64,000 bases of DNA from Bacteroidota bacterium (GTDB taxonomy: Bacteria; Bacteroidota; Bacteroidia; Chitinophagales; Chitinophagaceae). Each line of letters opens with the position of its first letter. Position 1 is the stretch's first letter. Positions 27,895 through 36,057 of this stretch are shown piece by piece. The DNA lies in assembly GCA_016711825.1 (NCBI GenBank), contig JADJSG010000009.1:124001-188000 (forward strand), in the 5' to 3' direction. The position numbers were made by a program, and so were the translations under genes. The notes beneath the pieces were generated by a model. That model saw nothing but the letters and a program-made list of their open reading frames with translations. It was not told the DNA's origin and ran no database searches.

Positions 27895-29220
27895 ATGAAA
27901 AAATTACTCATTAGTTTATGGATGCTGATTGCGATGCAAGGTTATGCACAAAATGAATTTTATTATTATAAAGATACTAAAATATCATTGGAAGCTAATA
28001 ATCAATTTGCCTATCTATTATGCAACATCAACGATAAAAATATATTACAAGAAAAATTAAATGGCCTGGCAACCATTACGAAATTCCATCAGGATATTTA
28101 CCAAAACCGTTTGATAACGAGCCATAAAAACAGCTCTTCCAACATGGCAAATCCTGCTAATTATTATGCTGAGATCAAATTTAATAATCCTAATTTGACT
28201 TTTGCTGCTGCCCAAAAATTGATTCAGCAACTAAAAGGAATGCCTGAGATTCTTCACATTACCACTAGTTATAACAATGAAAGCAAAGAAAGGGTTGCCA
28301 TCACCAATTACATCTGGGTTGGCATGAAAAATGAAAATCAAATTTCGACTTTGATTTCAGAGGCCAACAAAATCGATTATGCGGTGGTAGGTCAAAATCC
28401 TTTTATGCCTGAATGGGTGATGCTATGTCCTAAAAACAAAACAGCCCTCTCACAAATAAAGGCTGCACAAAGTTTATTTGAAACCAGATTATTCAACACA
28501 GCAGAGCCTGAATTGATTGGTGAAATTAAAACAAGTTGTGTCAATGACACCCATTTCCCAAGTCAATGGGGGCTTTCAAACACTGGTCAAAATGGTGGCA
28601 CTGTTGGTATGGATACACGTGTTTGTGGTGCTTATACCTACACAACAGGCTCAAATGCTGTAGACATTGCCATTGTGGACGAAGGTTTTGAAAACAATCA
28701 CCCTGATTTGGATGGGAATGTGCAAAATACAGGTTACAATACAAGTACCGGTGCCACACCCTCTGTAGTATTTGGCTCACATGGCACTTCATGTGCAGGC
28801 ATAGCAGCAGCGGAAGGCAATAACAGTTTAGGCGTTACAGGGGTTGCTTACGATGCCGACCTCATGTCAGTAGCTATGAATTTTAATACAGCAACCTGGG
28901 CGCAAATATCTGATGGTTTTAACTGGGCCAGATCAACAGGAGGCGCAGAGATTCTCAGCAATTCGTGGGTTTGGAATAATCCAAGTGGTGTATTTGACGC
29001 CGCTGTTACCAATGCACTTACCTTAGGCAGAGGCGGCTTAGGCTGTGTTGTATTATTTGCGAGTGCCAATTCAAATGCAGCGTCATTAACCTATCCCCAA
29101 AATTCAAATATCGGCTTAATCAATGTAGGTGCAATGAGTCCATGTGGTGAAAGAAAAATCCTGCCTCTTGTGATGGAGAAACATGGTGGGGAAGCAATTA
29201 TGGTACTGGCTTGGATGTAA
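27895..29220 (+). CDS. Subtilisin-like (S8) protease, N-terminal part of a frameshifted gene
   Basis: The signal peptide (MKKLLISLWMLIAMQGYAQ) is followed by a ~200-residue prodomain-like region. The peptidase S8 domain has the catalytic Asp262 (DIAIVDEG) and His296 (GSHGTSCAG), and the oxyanion-region ILSNSWVWN. The frame is lost at an A5 run (29154–29158). After GAMSPCGERK the expected NPASCDGETWWG lies in the -1 frame, and the native frame ends at 29220 after 30 unrelated residues. Adding one A restores a continuous 623-residue protease ending at 29765. It starts 5 bp after the fibre gene, so it belongs to operon 1. A maturation role for the fibre proteins is possible but only inferred. 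Either a real mutation or a homopolymer error. Confidence 0.85.
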   Translation: MKKLLISLWMLIAMQGYAQNEFYYYKDTKISLEANNQFAYLLCNINDKNILQEKLNGLATITKFHQDIYQNRLITSHKNSSSNMANPANYYAEIKFNNPNLTFAAAQKLIQQLKGMPEILHITTSYNNESKERVAITNYIWVGMKNENQISTLISEANKIDYAVVGQNPFMPEWVMLCPKNKTALSQIKAAQSLFETRLFNTAEPELIGEIKTSCVNDTHFPSQWGLSNTGQNGGTVGMDTRVCGAYTYTTGSNAVDIAIVDEGFENNHPDLDGNVQNTGYNTSTGATPSVVFGSHGTSCAGIAAAEGNNSLGVTGVAYDADLMSVAMNFNTATWAQISDGFNWARSTGGAEILSNSWVWNNPSGVFDAAVTNALTLGRGGLGCVVLFASANSNAASLTYPQNSNIGLINVGAMSPCGERKILPLVMEKHGGEAIMVLAWM

Positions 29221-29765
29221 TGGCTCCAGGAGTTTTAATGTACACCACTGATCGTCAAGGAAATGCTGGTTACAATACAGCGGCAGGAATACTTGGAAAT
29301 TATGTATCTGACTTTAATGGTACTTCTTCAGCTTGTCCACATGCCGCTGGTGTTGCTGCTTTGATTTTATCTGTCAATCCTTGTTTAACCAGATTACAGG
29401 TAGAACAAATCATGAAACGCACCAGCAGAAAAGTAGGAGGTTATACCTATGGAACCATCACCGCTGATGGCAACTGGAATAATCAAATGGGTTATGGATT
29501 ACTTGATGCAGAAGCCGCAGTGATTATGGCGGGCACTACTTATTTACAAAACTTAACAGAATCTACGACAGTGACCCACAAAGGGCTATTTGTAGAAGCT
29601 GGATTTAATGTAAACCCGTTTATCACAAATGGTAATTATGTGACCACTACCAATGCCGTGATTACCATCAATGCCACTTATTCAATTGATATGCAACCAG
29701 GTTGCGATTTACAAGGATCGGTTGATGCAACAATTACACCAGCAGGAGCATGTGCAACTTGGTAA
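29211..29765 (+). CDS. Subtilisin-like (S8) protease, C-terminal part of the same frameshifted gene
   Basis: This frame supplies the catalytic Ser motif NGTSSACPHAAGVAALI and the following helices (LTRLQVEQIMKRTSRKVGG, MGYGLLDAEAAVI), and so completes the S8 domain begun at 27895. The coding frame actually continues upstream to ~29158 (NPASCDGETWWGSNYGTGLDVMAPG). The TTG at 29211 is only the first possible start and is unlikely to be used. The last ~75 residues are a beta-rich tail (THKGLFVEAGFNV … MQPGCDLQGSV) without a recognisable T9SS type-A sorting domain. Alone, this piece could not be an active protease because Asp and His are on the other fragment. Confidence 0.75.
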   Translation: MDVMAPGVLMYTTDRQGNAGYNTAAGILGNYVSDFNGTSSACPHAAGVAALILSVNPCLTRLQVEQIMKRTSRKVGGYTYGTITADGNWNNQMGYGLLDAEAAVIMAGTTYLQNLTESTTVTHKGLFVEAGFNVNPFITNGNYVTTTNAVITINATYSIDMQPGCDLQGSVDATITPAGACATW

Positions 29766-29785
29766 ACGATCTTTATCTTTTTTAT

Positions 29786-29818
29786 AAAAAAACCGGTCTT
29801 ATTTAGACCGGTTTTTTT
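29786..29818 (+). terminator. Terminator of surface operon 1
   Basis: A 14-bp perfect stem (AAAAAAACCGGTCT / AGACCGGTTTTTTT) with a 5-nt loop starts 20 bp after the protease stop. Confidence 0.85.
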
Positions 29819-30238
29819 ATACTTAACCATTGCTGTGATATACCCTATTTATAACAATATGATTTTTAAAAATAACCTTGTATGTATAAATCAAAGCGTG
29901 TTTCTAGCTGAATGAAATGATGTTTAAAGTAATATGGCTAAACCGTCAAAAGACAATTCTTTGCATTAAAATAATATTTCGCTGCTCTGTTTACGTGTTT
30001 ACACAAATAATTTTAAAAAGTAGTCAGACAATAATGGTATAACGCTTACACGGATTAAATTTCAGCCCATTGAATTTTGACCAGTTATAATGTGTTCTCG
30101 GTATAAGATTTTAACCCATTCGTGTTTACTTCATTCTTATAAATAGCTGTTTAAACACTTAGTTTGAATAAATATCATTTAATTAAAAATATAATTTTTA
30201 GCATTAAAAAATACACAAAATAAGTCTCCATTTTTTTT
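29819..30238. other. Noncoding gap between surface operons 1 and 2
   Basis: About 420 bp of AT-rich sequence without a credible gene, tRNA or mobile element. It has frequent stops in all frames. The right edge runs into the triple repeat of operon 2. Confidence 0.5.
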
Positions 30239-30329
30239 ACCAGTTATCATGCATTTTCTACCAAATACTCATTTATTCATACCAATTTCTAAATTCTTAT
30301 TTTTATAAAAATATCTTATTCAATATTTG
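30239..30329 (+). promoter_or_regulatory. Triple 21-bp-spaced repeat and -7 element before surface operon 2
   Basis: Repeats start at 30239 (ACCAGTTATCATG), 30260 (ACCAAATACTCAT) and 30281 (ACCAATTTCTAAA). The -7-like AATATTTG ends at 30329, exactly 69 bp after the middle repeat's first base. This matches the geometry at 25507–25597 and 34386–34476. Apart from these elements the three upstream regions are largely diverged, which points to selection on the repeats. Confidence 0.72.
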
Positions 30330-31910
30330 CATAAACAATTTAATTTTTAAATTTTATGCAAAGAACAAAAATCCTATCACTTGCCAGCATTGTCTTTTTC
30401 TCGGCAATGTCGCTACAAGGATTTTCGCAGCAAGGCATCAATGTAAGTAGTCACTCGGCTACCATCAATGGCTTGAAATTCGATTATTCAATCGGCGAAA
30501 TGACTTTAGTGACTACCGAACGCAATGCAAACCTCATTGTAACACAAGGCTTGTTACAACCTAGCAGCTCAGGAAGCGGAGCTGACCAACAACCTGCTAC
30601 TGCATCTGGCAGTACACTCAGCGATTTGATAAAAGTATATCCCAACCCTACCGAAAACATTTTGTTTGTAGAATCAGTTGAAGCTTCGGCTGCTACTATC
30701 CAATATCAGTTGTTTGACGCATTGGGCAAAGTAGTACTGAGCAACAATATCAACTGGGAAGCGGGTCCTAACAAACTATCGCTTGACTTAAAAAGTTTTG
30801 CAGCAGGTGCCTACTATTTGATGATACGAAAACCAAATGCTCTAGGCAATCTTGAAAACTATTCATATAAAATTCAAAAAACAAATTAAACTAATAAATT
30901 AGAAAATCATGAAATCAAAAATTCAATTCTTACTCGCGTTCGCCATGATGTTTGTCATGCTAGGCGCCTTTGAAGCACTTGCACAAGTGCCACAACTATT
31001 TAATTATCAAGGCATTGCACGTGATGCTAAAGGCAACCCTTTAAGTAATCAAAAAATGTCACTCAAACTTTCTGTTCTTCCAACCGCTGATGCAACAGTG
31101 GCTGAATACGAAGAAACCCAATTGGTAAACACCAATGAGTTTGGTCTTTACACTCTTCAAATCGGAAATGGTACTGCGGTAACAGGCAATATGAAAACCG
31201 TTAAATGGGAAACAGGTAACAAGTATATCAAAGTAGCAATCGACCCAACAGGTGGCAACAACTATGTAGATGCTGGTACTAATCAATTATTGTCTGTACC
31301 TTATGCTATCTATGCAGACAAAGCAGGCACTGCTGCAGATGGCGGACATGACAAAACACGTACAGGTGCTGTGAATTCAAATGCAGCGCACGTAGCAGGT
31401 GATGTAAACTACCTTACTAAATTCACTGCGTTAAACACCATCGGTAAATCATTGTTGTTTGACAATGGCACAAGTGTTGGTTTAGGTACTTCTACCCCAT
31501 CTGCACTTGCCAGATTCCATTTATTCAACTCCGTTGGCAATGCTGAATTTATTCGTATGCAAAATACAGCCTCAACAGGATTTGGAAAATTCATCATGTA
31601 CAATGACAATGCTTCAAACTATGCTACTTTTACAAAGTATGGTAGTGCCTATGTAGGTGGATATCCTAGTATTGCATCACAATTTCCTTATGCTAACATG
31701 TTGGCATTTGGCAACAATCTCGGGCCATTCTTACTTGCCAATAATGGTGATGTAGGTATCGGTATTGTAACTGGAGGAACTACTAAACTTTATTTCAATG
31801 CTCGCCAATCAACCGGTTATTTAGGTCTTGGTGGTAGCTTTATTCCTTCTGCCAATGTACATATCAATAACAGTGCTACTGGCGATACCTTACGTATAAC
31901 CAATGCTACC
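30321..31910 (+). repeat. Duplicated segment, copy A
   Basis: Near-identical at the DNA level to 34468–36057 (constant offset 4147 bp). It covers the -7 region, the whole 177-residue T9SS gene and the first third of the fibre gene. Most differences are silent. Identity is near complete over the first ~350 bp of the T9SS gene and drops after ~31910, where only protein-level similarity remains. Confidence 0.9.
30356..30889 (+). CDS. Minimal T9SS cargo protein (signal peptide, short beta module, type-A sorting domain), copy A
   Basis: The 177-residue protein consists of a Sec signal peptide (to ~GFSQ) and a short module, GLKFDYSIGEMTLVTTERNANLIVTQGLLQP, of the kind that precedes sorting domains in larger Bacteroidota proteins. 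A Ser/Gly/Thr linker follows, then a complete type-A T9SS sorting domain (~90–177: IKVYPNPTENILFVES, QLFDALGKVVLS, FAAGAYYLMI, YSYKIQKTN). It is expected to be exported by the T9SS and attached to the surface. It has no other functional domain. It starts operon 2, 19 bp ahead of a large fibre protein that lacks a sorting domain, so it may be that protein's export or anchoring partner (inference). Confidence 0.88.
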   Translation: MQRTKILSLASIVFFSAMSLQGFSQQGINVSSHSATINGLKFDYSIGEMTLVTTERNANLIVTQGLLQPSSSGSGADQQPATASGSTLSDLIKVYPNPTENILFVESVEASAATIQYQLFDALGKVVLSNNINWEAGPNKLSLDLKSFAAGAYYLMIRKPNALGNLENYSYKIQKTN

Positions 31911-33461
31911 TCTGGACATTTAGTTACAGACGGTTTAGAAATCAGAACTACTGGCAATGCTGCTTCAATCATGAATAGAGAAAATAGCACCTTATCATTA
32001 GGTACTAACAACACAACTGCGATCAACTTGACAGGTGCTGGTAACACAGAAGTAAACGGTCAAATAAAAATTGCAGGTGGTGCACCTGGTCTTGGCAAAT
32101 TATTATTATCTGATGCTACAGGTTTAGCTACATGGAGTACACCAGCAGGTGCTGGTTTAGTAAGTGGATCTGGTACAACAAATACAATCCCTAAATTTAC
32201 ACCAGATGGCACTACGTTAGGTAACTCTAATATCACAGATAATGGTGTAGAAGTTAGCATGGGACAATCGCCAAATTTTGGGTCTACTTTAAATTTAGGA
32301 GGTCCTATAGGTTCCGACACTGCTTCTGTAAGCTTTAGTTATGCAGGTGCTCAATATGGAACTTTATTTATGAACGGATTTGGTCAATTACAATATACTC
32401 CAAATACTAGTAGCCCAGTAGCGTTATCTCCAACGTTTACGATTGATGACGATGGTGGTGGTGCTTCATTTGCAGAAGGTGTATTTATACAGGGCAATAC
32501 TGGTATTGGCATTACACCATCTAACAAGTTACATGTAAAATCAGCTTCAACAAACACTAATCCAATTTTAGTGGAGAACAGTGCTACTGCAAATCCTTTA
32601 TTTGTGGTAAACGAAGGTGCTGCTGGCAATGGCTTTGTAGGCGTATATGACAATGCAGGTACTGAAGGTGGCAGAATAAGTGGTGCAGCTGACGGCAGAA
32701 GCTGGATGATGGGCAAAGTGGGTATTGGCACTACAACACCTATTTCAAAATTACAAGTAGTAGGTGAAGTTACAGGACAAGATACAACGATTTATGCAAC
32801 AACTACCAATGCCTCTTCAAATAAACTTATTGCAATATTTGGTAATCAACCTACCTTAGGTTTTGGTGCTGGTGTAGTTGGTAAAGGCTTTGGTGGTACA
32901 TTGCCTTTAACTTTACCTGACGTGGGTGTGTATGGTACTTCTACAAACTTAGGTGTATGGAGCGCAGGTACCTTGAGAGTGAGTGGAAGCAATGAAGCGG
33001 TAGGCAGAACCTTGGTTTGTAATACAAGCTCTGGAAACGCTATTTGGAGCGATGCTATTGGCTTTTCAGCATCTGGCTTTAATGCTGCCATAAATACTGG
33101 GGTTACAGTAACAATTATTTATCCAACTGAAGACTTTGATGATGGTAATGGCTATAATCCTGCAACTGGAGAATATACCGTTCCTGAAAATGGCGTGTAT
33201 TCATTTAGCTATACACATACATACCAAGGGATTGCGGGAGCTACTAATCATGTAAATACAAAAATAAAAATAAATGGGGTAGCAACTAATGCAGGATTTG
33301 TTAACCAAGTTCCAAATGGCGTTGGATTCTGGAATATTCAAAACACCATCACTAGAAAATTAGTTGCTGGAGATGTTGTAAGTGTAGAGTTTCAAAACGG
33401 ATCAGGGGTAAACTTACCAATCAATGCTACCAATGGATTTAGCGGCTTCAAAGTAAGATAA
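30909..33461 (+). CDS. Secreted stalk protein with C1q-like C-terminal head
   Basis: The 850-residue protein has a signal peptide ending at LAQ and the shared N-terminal module (FNYQGIARDAKGNP … LLSVPYAIYADKAG). A long repetitive beta stalk follows (~150–700; NVHINNSATGDTLRITN, GNTGIGITPSNKLHV, GKVGIGTTTPISKLQV repeats, typical of trimeric fibre shafts). Residues ~720–850 look like a C1q/TNF-type head: FNAAINTG, YNPATGEYTVPENGVYSFSYTH, then ITRKLVAGDVVSVEF and a final SGFKV. No T9SS domain is seen. It sits between the minimal T9SS protein and a small repeat protein in operon 2. Surface adhesion or ligand binding by the head is inference. Its first ~350 residues are nearly identical to the broken gene at 35056. 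Confidence 0.85.
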   Translation: MKSKIQFLLAFAMMFVMLGAFEALAQVPQLFNYQGIARDAKGNPLSNQKMSLKLSVLPTADATVAEYEETQLVNTNEFGLYTLQIGNGTAVTGNMKTVKWETGNKYIKVAIDPTGGNNYVDAGTNQLLSVPYAIYADKAGTAADGGHDKTRTGAVNSNAAHVAGDVNYLTKFTALNTIGKSLLFDNGTSVGLGTSTPSALARFHLFNSVGNAEFIRMQNTASTGFGKFIMYNDNASNYATFTKYGSAYVGGYPSIASQFPYANMLAFGNNLGPFLLANNGDVGIGIVTGGTTKLYFNARQSTGYLGLGGSFIPSANVHINNSATGDTLRITNATSGHLVTDGLEIRTTGNAASIMNRENSTLSLGTNNTTAINLTGAGNTEVNGQIKIAGGAPGLGKLLLSDATGLATWSTPAGAGLVSGSGTTNTIPKFTPDGTTLGNSNITDNGVEVSMGQSPNFGSTLNLGGPIGSDTASVSFSYAGAQYGTLFMNGFGQLQYTPNTSSPVALSPTFTIDDDGGGASFAEGVFIQGNTGIGITPSNKLHVKSASTNTNPILVENSATANPLFVVNEGAAGNGFVGVYDNAGTEGGRISGAADGRSWMMGKVGIGTTTPISKLQVVGEVTGQDTTIYATTTNASSNKLIAIFGNQPTLGFGAGVVGKGFGGTLPLTLPDVGVYGTSTNLGVWSAGTLRVSGSNEAVGRTLVCNTSSGNAIWSDAIGFSASGFNAAINTGVTVTIIYPTEDFDDGNGYNPATGEYTVPENGVYSFSYTHTYQGIAGATNHVNTKIKINGVATNAGFVNQVPNGVGFWNIQNTITRKLVAGDVVSVEFQNGSGVNLPINATNGFSGFKVR

Positions 33462-33490
33462 TCAATATTAAATAATTTAAATAATTTAAC

Positions 33491-34306
33491 ATGAAAAAAA
33501 TAATAATCGTACCGCTTATCTTACTGGTGACTGGAAGTATATATGCACAAGAAAAAGTAATATTTAATGCAAATGGAACAGCAATAAATTCTACTAAAGT
33601 GCAAATTGTTACAAGCGAAAAACCAACTGAAGTCGTTGAATCCAATTTCAATGCAGATGGGACATCTAAAAGTAACTATGTTTCCCCTATACAAAGTGAA
33701 AGTGGTAAGCAATTGAATACTGACAACCTGATTCAATTCAATGAGAATGGTACAGTTGGCAAAGAGCCAACAATGATTGCTCCTAAAACACAAGTTGTAA
33801 AGGTAGAAAGTACTGAGGATGACTTAAGCTATCGCACCAATGGCAATGCTACAAAGAGAGATTTGATTGGTAAAAATGAAGACCCTCTTCGAAATACAAA
33901 TCCCAGAGATTTGATTGGTAAAAATGAAGACCCTCTTCGAAATACGAATCCCCGAGATTTGATTGGTAAAAATGAAAACGCACCTAGAAAAGGTGGTTTA
34001 CAAACAAACAATCAAAACCCTGAAACAAGTCAGGTGACTAATAGGGTGTCAAATGTACCTCAATCATCGACTCCGACGGTGAATTCCAAAGGAAATGTAA
34101 TCTCCGAAGCAGATCAAAAGCTTTCTGACATGGAACTCAATAAAAAGTATCCAAACAGAAATGGAAGCTATACTAAACCTGTTACTGGAAACAATACAAC
34201 GGTTTCAGATAAGGAAAAATCAAATCAACCTTTGAATGCTCCTCAGTATTTCAAAAACATCGAGAAAAATGATCCCAAAAGCGATGCATTAAAAACCAAT
34301 AAATAA
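33491..34306 (+). CDS. Exported repeat protein of unknown function
   Basis: The 271-residue protein has a signal peptide (MKKIIIVPLILLVTGSIYAQ). The rest is polar, Asn/Lys/Thr-rich and probably unstructured. Two short FNANGTA/FNADGTS-type motifs occur near the start. Three tandem units of RDLIGKNEDPLRNTNP occupy residues 123–162; the third is incomplete. No known family is recognised. It is the last gene of operon 2, 29 bp after the fibre gene and followed by a terminator, so it is probably co-exported with the fibre and may act as a linker or matrix component. The third operon has no copy of it. Confidence 0.75.
   Translation: MKKIIIVPLILLVTGSIYAQEKVIFNANGTAINSTKVQIVTSEKPTEVVESNFNADGTSKSNYVSPIQSESGKQLNTDNLIQFNENGTVGKEPTMIAPKTQVVKVESTEDDLSYRTNGNATKRDLIGKNEDPLRNTNPRDLIGKNEDPLRNTNPRDLIGKNENAPRKGGLQTNNQNPETSQVTNRVSNVPQSSTPTVNSKGNVISEADQKLSDMELNKKYPNRNGSYTKPVTGNNTTVSDKEKSNQPLNAPQYFKNIEKNDPKSDALKTNK
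33857..33976 (+). repeat. 48-bp tandem repeat, 2.5 copies
   Basis: Units start at 33857, 33905 and 33953. The first two differ by very few bases over 48 bp; the third matches for ~24 bp and then diverges. Each full unit encodes RDLIGKNEDPLRNTNP in frame. Confidence 0.9.
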
Positions 34307-34338
34307 GTTTTTATATTTCGACTTCCATTTTTCACTTT

Positions 34339-34375
34339 AAAAGGTCTCGGACTTCCAGTCCGAGACCTTTTTTTT
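34339..34375 (+). terminator. Terminator of surface operon 2
   Basis: A perfect 15-bp stem (34339–34353 with 34357–34371, core GGTCTCGGACT) and a TCC loop are followed by a T-tract. It lies 33 bp after the stop of the repeat protein. Confidence 0.9.
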
Positions 34376-34385
34376 GTCCAATTTT

Positions 34386-34476
34386 ACCAAATTTCCTTTG
34401 AATGCTACCAAATACTCATCAGAAACGACCAAATACTAAGGAAACAGAAATAAGAATGATTGCTTTTACATATTTA
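34386..34476 (+). promoter_or_regulatory. Triple 21-bp-spaced repeat and -7-like element before surface operon 3
   Basis: Repeats start at 34386 (ACCAAATTTCCTT), 34407 (ACCAAATACTCAT) and 34428 (ACCAAATACTAAG). The -7-like TATTTA ends at 34476, again 69 bp after the first base of the middle repeat. The -7 word has lost the final G present in the other two promoters (TATTTA against TATTTG), so this promoter may be weaker. That would fit the decay of the gene it drives. Confidence 0.7.
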
Positions 34477-36057
34477 CATAAACAATTTAATCCTTCAATT
34501 TTATGCAAAGAACAAAAATCCTATCACTTGCCAGCATTGTCTTTTTCTCGGCAATGTCGCTACAAGGATTTTCGCAGCAAGGCATCAATGTAAGTAGTCA
34601 CTCGGCTACCATCAATGGCTTGAAATTCGATTATTCAATCGGCGAAATGACTTTAGTGACTACCGAACGCAATGCAAACCTCATTGTAACACAAGGCTTG
34701 TTACAACCTAGCAGCTCAGGAAGCGGAGCTGACCAACAACCTGCTACTGCATCTGGCAGTACACTCAGCGATTTGATAAAAGTATATCCCAACCCTACCG
34801 AAAACATTTTGTTTGTAGAATCAGTTGAAGCTTCGGCTGCTACTATCCAATATCAATTGTTTGACGCATTGGGTAAAGTAGTATTGAGCAACAATATTAA
34901 CTGGGAAGCAGGTCCTAACAAACTATCGCTTGACTTAAAAAGTTTTGCGGCAGGTGCCTACTATTTGATGATACGAAAACCAAATGCTCAAGGCAATCTT
35001 GAAAACTATTCTTATAAAATTCAAAAAACAAATTAAACCAATAAATTAGAAAATCATGAAATCAAAAATTCAATTCTTACTCGCGTTCGCCATGATGTTT
35101 GTCATGCTAGGCGCCTTTGAAGCACTTGCACAAGTGCCACAACTATTTAATTATCAAGGCATTGCACGTGATGCTAAAGGCAACCCTTTAAGTAATCAAA
35201 AAATGTCACTCAAACTTTCTGTTCTTCCAACCGCTGATGCAACAGTGGCTGAATACGAAGAAACCCAATTGGTAAACACCAATGAGTTTGGTCTTTACAC
35301 CCTGCAAATCGGAAATGGCACTGCAGTAAATGGCAATATGAAAACCGTAAAATGGGAAACAGGTAACAAATACATCAAAGTTGCTATCGACCCAACAGGT
35401 GGCAACAACTACGTTGATGCAGGTACCAACCAATTATTGTCTGTACCTTACGCTATCTATGCAGACAAAGCAGGAACTGCAGCAGATGGTGGACATGACA
35501 AAACACGTACAGGTGCTGTGAATTCAAATGCAGCGCACGTAGCAGGTGATGTAAACTACCTTACTAAATTCACTGCGTTAAACACCATTGGTAAATCATT
35601 GTTGTTTGACAATGGCACAAGTGTTGGTTTAGGTACTTCTACCCCATCTGCACTTGCCAGATTCCATTTATTCAACTCAGTTGGCAATGCTGAATTTATT
35701 CGTATGCAAAATACCGCCTCTACAGGATTTGGAAAATTCATCATGTATAATGACAATGCTTCTAACTATGCTACTTTTACAAAGTATGGCAGTGCCTATG
35801 TAGGTGGATATCCTAGTATTGCATCACAATTTCCTTATGCTAACATGTTGGCATTTGGCAACAATCTCGGGCCATTCTTACTTGCCAATAATGGTGATGT
35901 AGGTATCGGTATTGTAACTGGAGGTACTACTAAACTTTATTTCAATGCTCGTCAATCAACCGGTTATTTAGGTATTGGTGGTAGCTTTATTCCTTCTGCC
36001 AATGTACATATCAACAACAGTGCAACTGGCGATACCTTACGTATTACCAATGCTACT
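34468..36057 (+). repeat. Duplicated segment, copy B
   Basis: Second copy of the segment at 30321–31910, offset 4147 bp, same orientation. It covers the 177-residue T9SS gene and the N-terminal part of the broken fibre gene. Blocks of complete identity alternate with blocks bearing silent changes. Confidence 0.9.
34503..35036 (+). CDS. Minimal T9SS cargo protein, copy B
   Basis: The 177-residue protein is identical to the product of 30356–30889 except for one residue near the end (NAQGN here, NALGN there). Same parts: signal peptide, SIGEM-type module, Ser/Gly linker, complete type-A T9SS sorting domain. It is the first gene of operon 3 and lies 19 bp before a disrupted fibre gene. The reading frame is intact although its neighbour has decayed, so either decay is recent or the small protein has a use of its own. 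Confidence 0.88.
   Translation: MQRTKILSLASIVFFSAMSLQGFSQQGINVSSHSATINGLKFDYSIGEMTLVTTERNANLIVTQGLLQPSSSGSGADQQPATASGSTLSDLIKVYPNPTENILFVESVEASAATIQYQLFDALGKVVLSNNINWEAGPNKLSLDLKSFAAGAYYLMIRKPNAQGNLENYSYKIQKTN

Noticed and set aside
29150..29165. Programmed -1 ribosomal frameshift in the subtilase
   Set aside because: The A5 run does not form a proper X XXY YYZ heptamer in the native frame and no strong downstream stem was noticed; kept only as a lesion or error.
33857..33976. Possible short CRISPR array
   Set aside because: The 48-bp units are contiguous and in frame, without spacer sequences.
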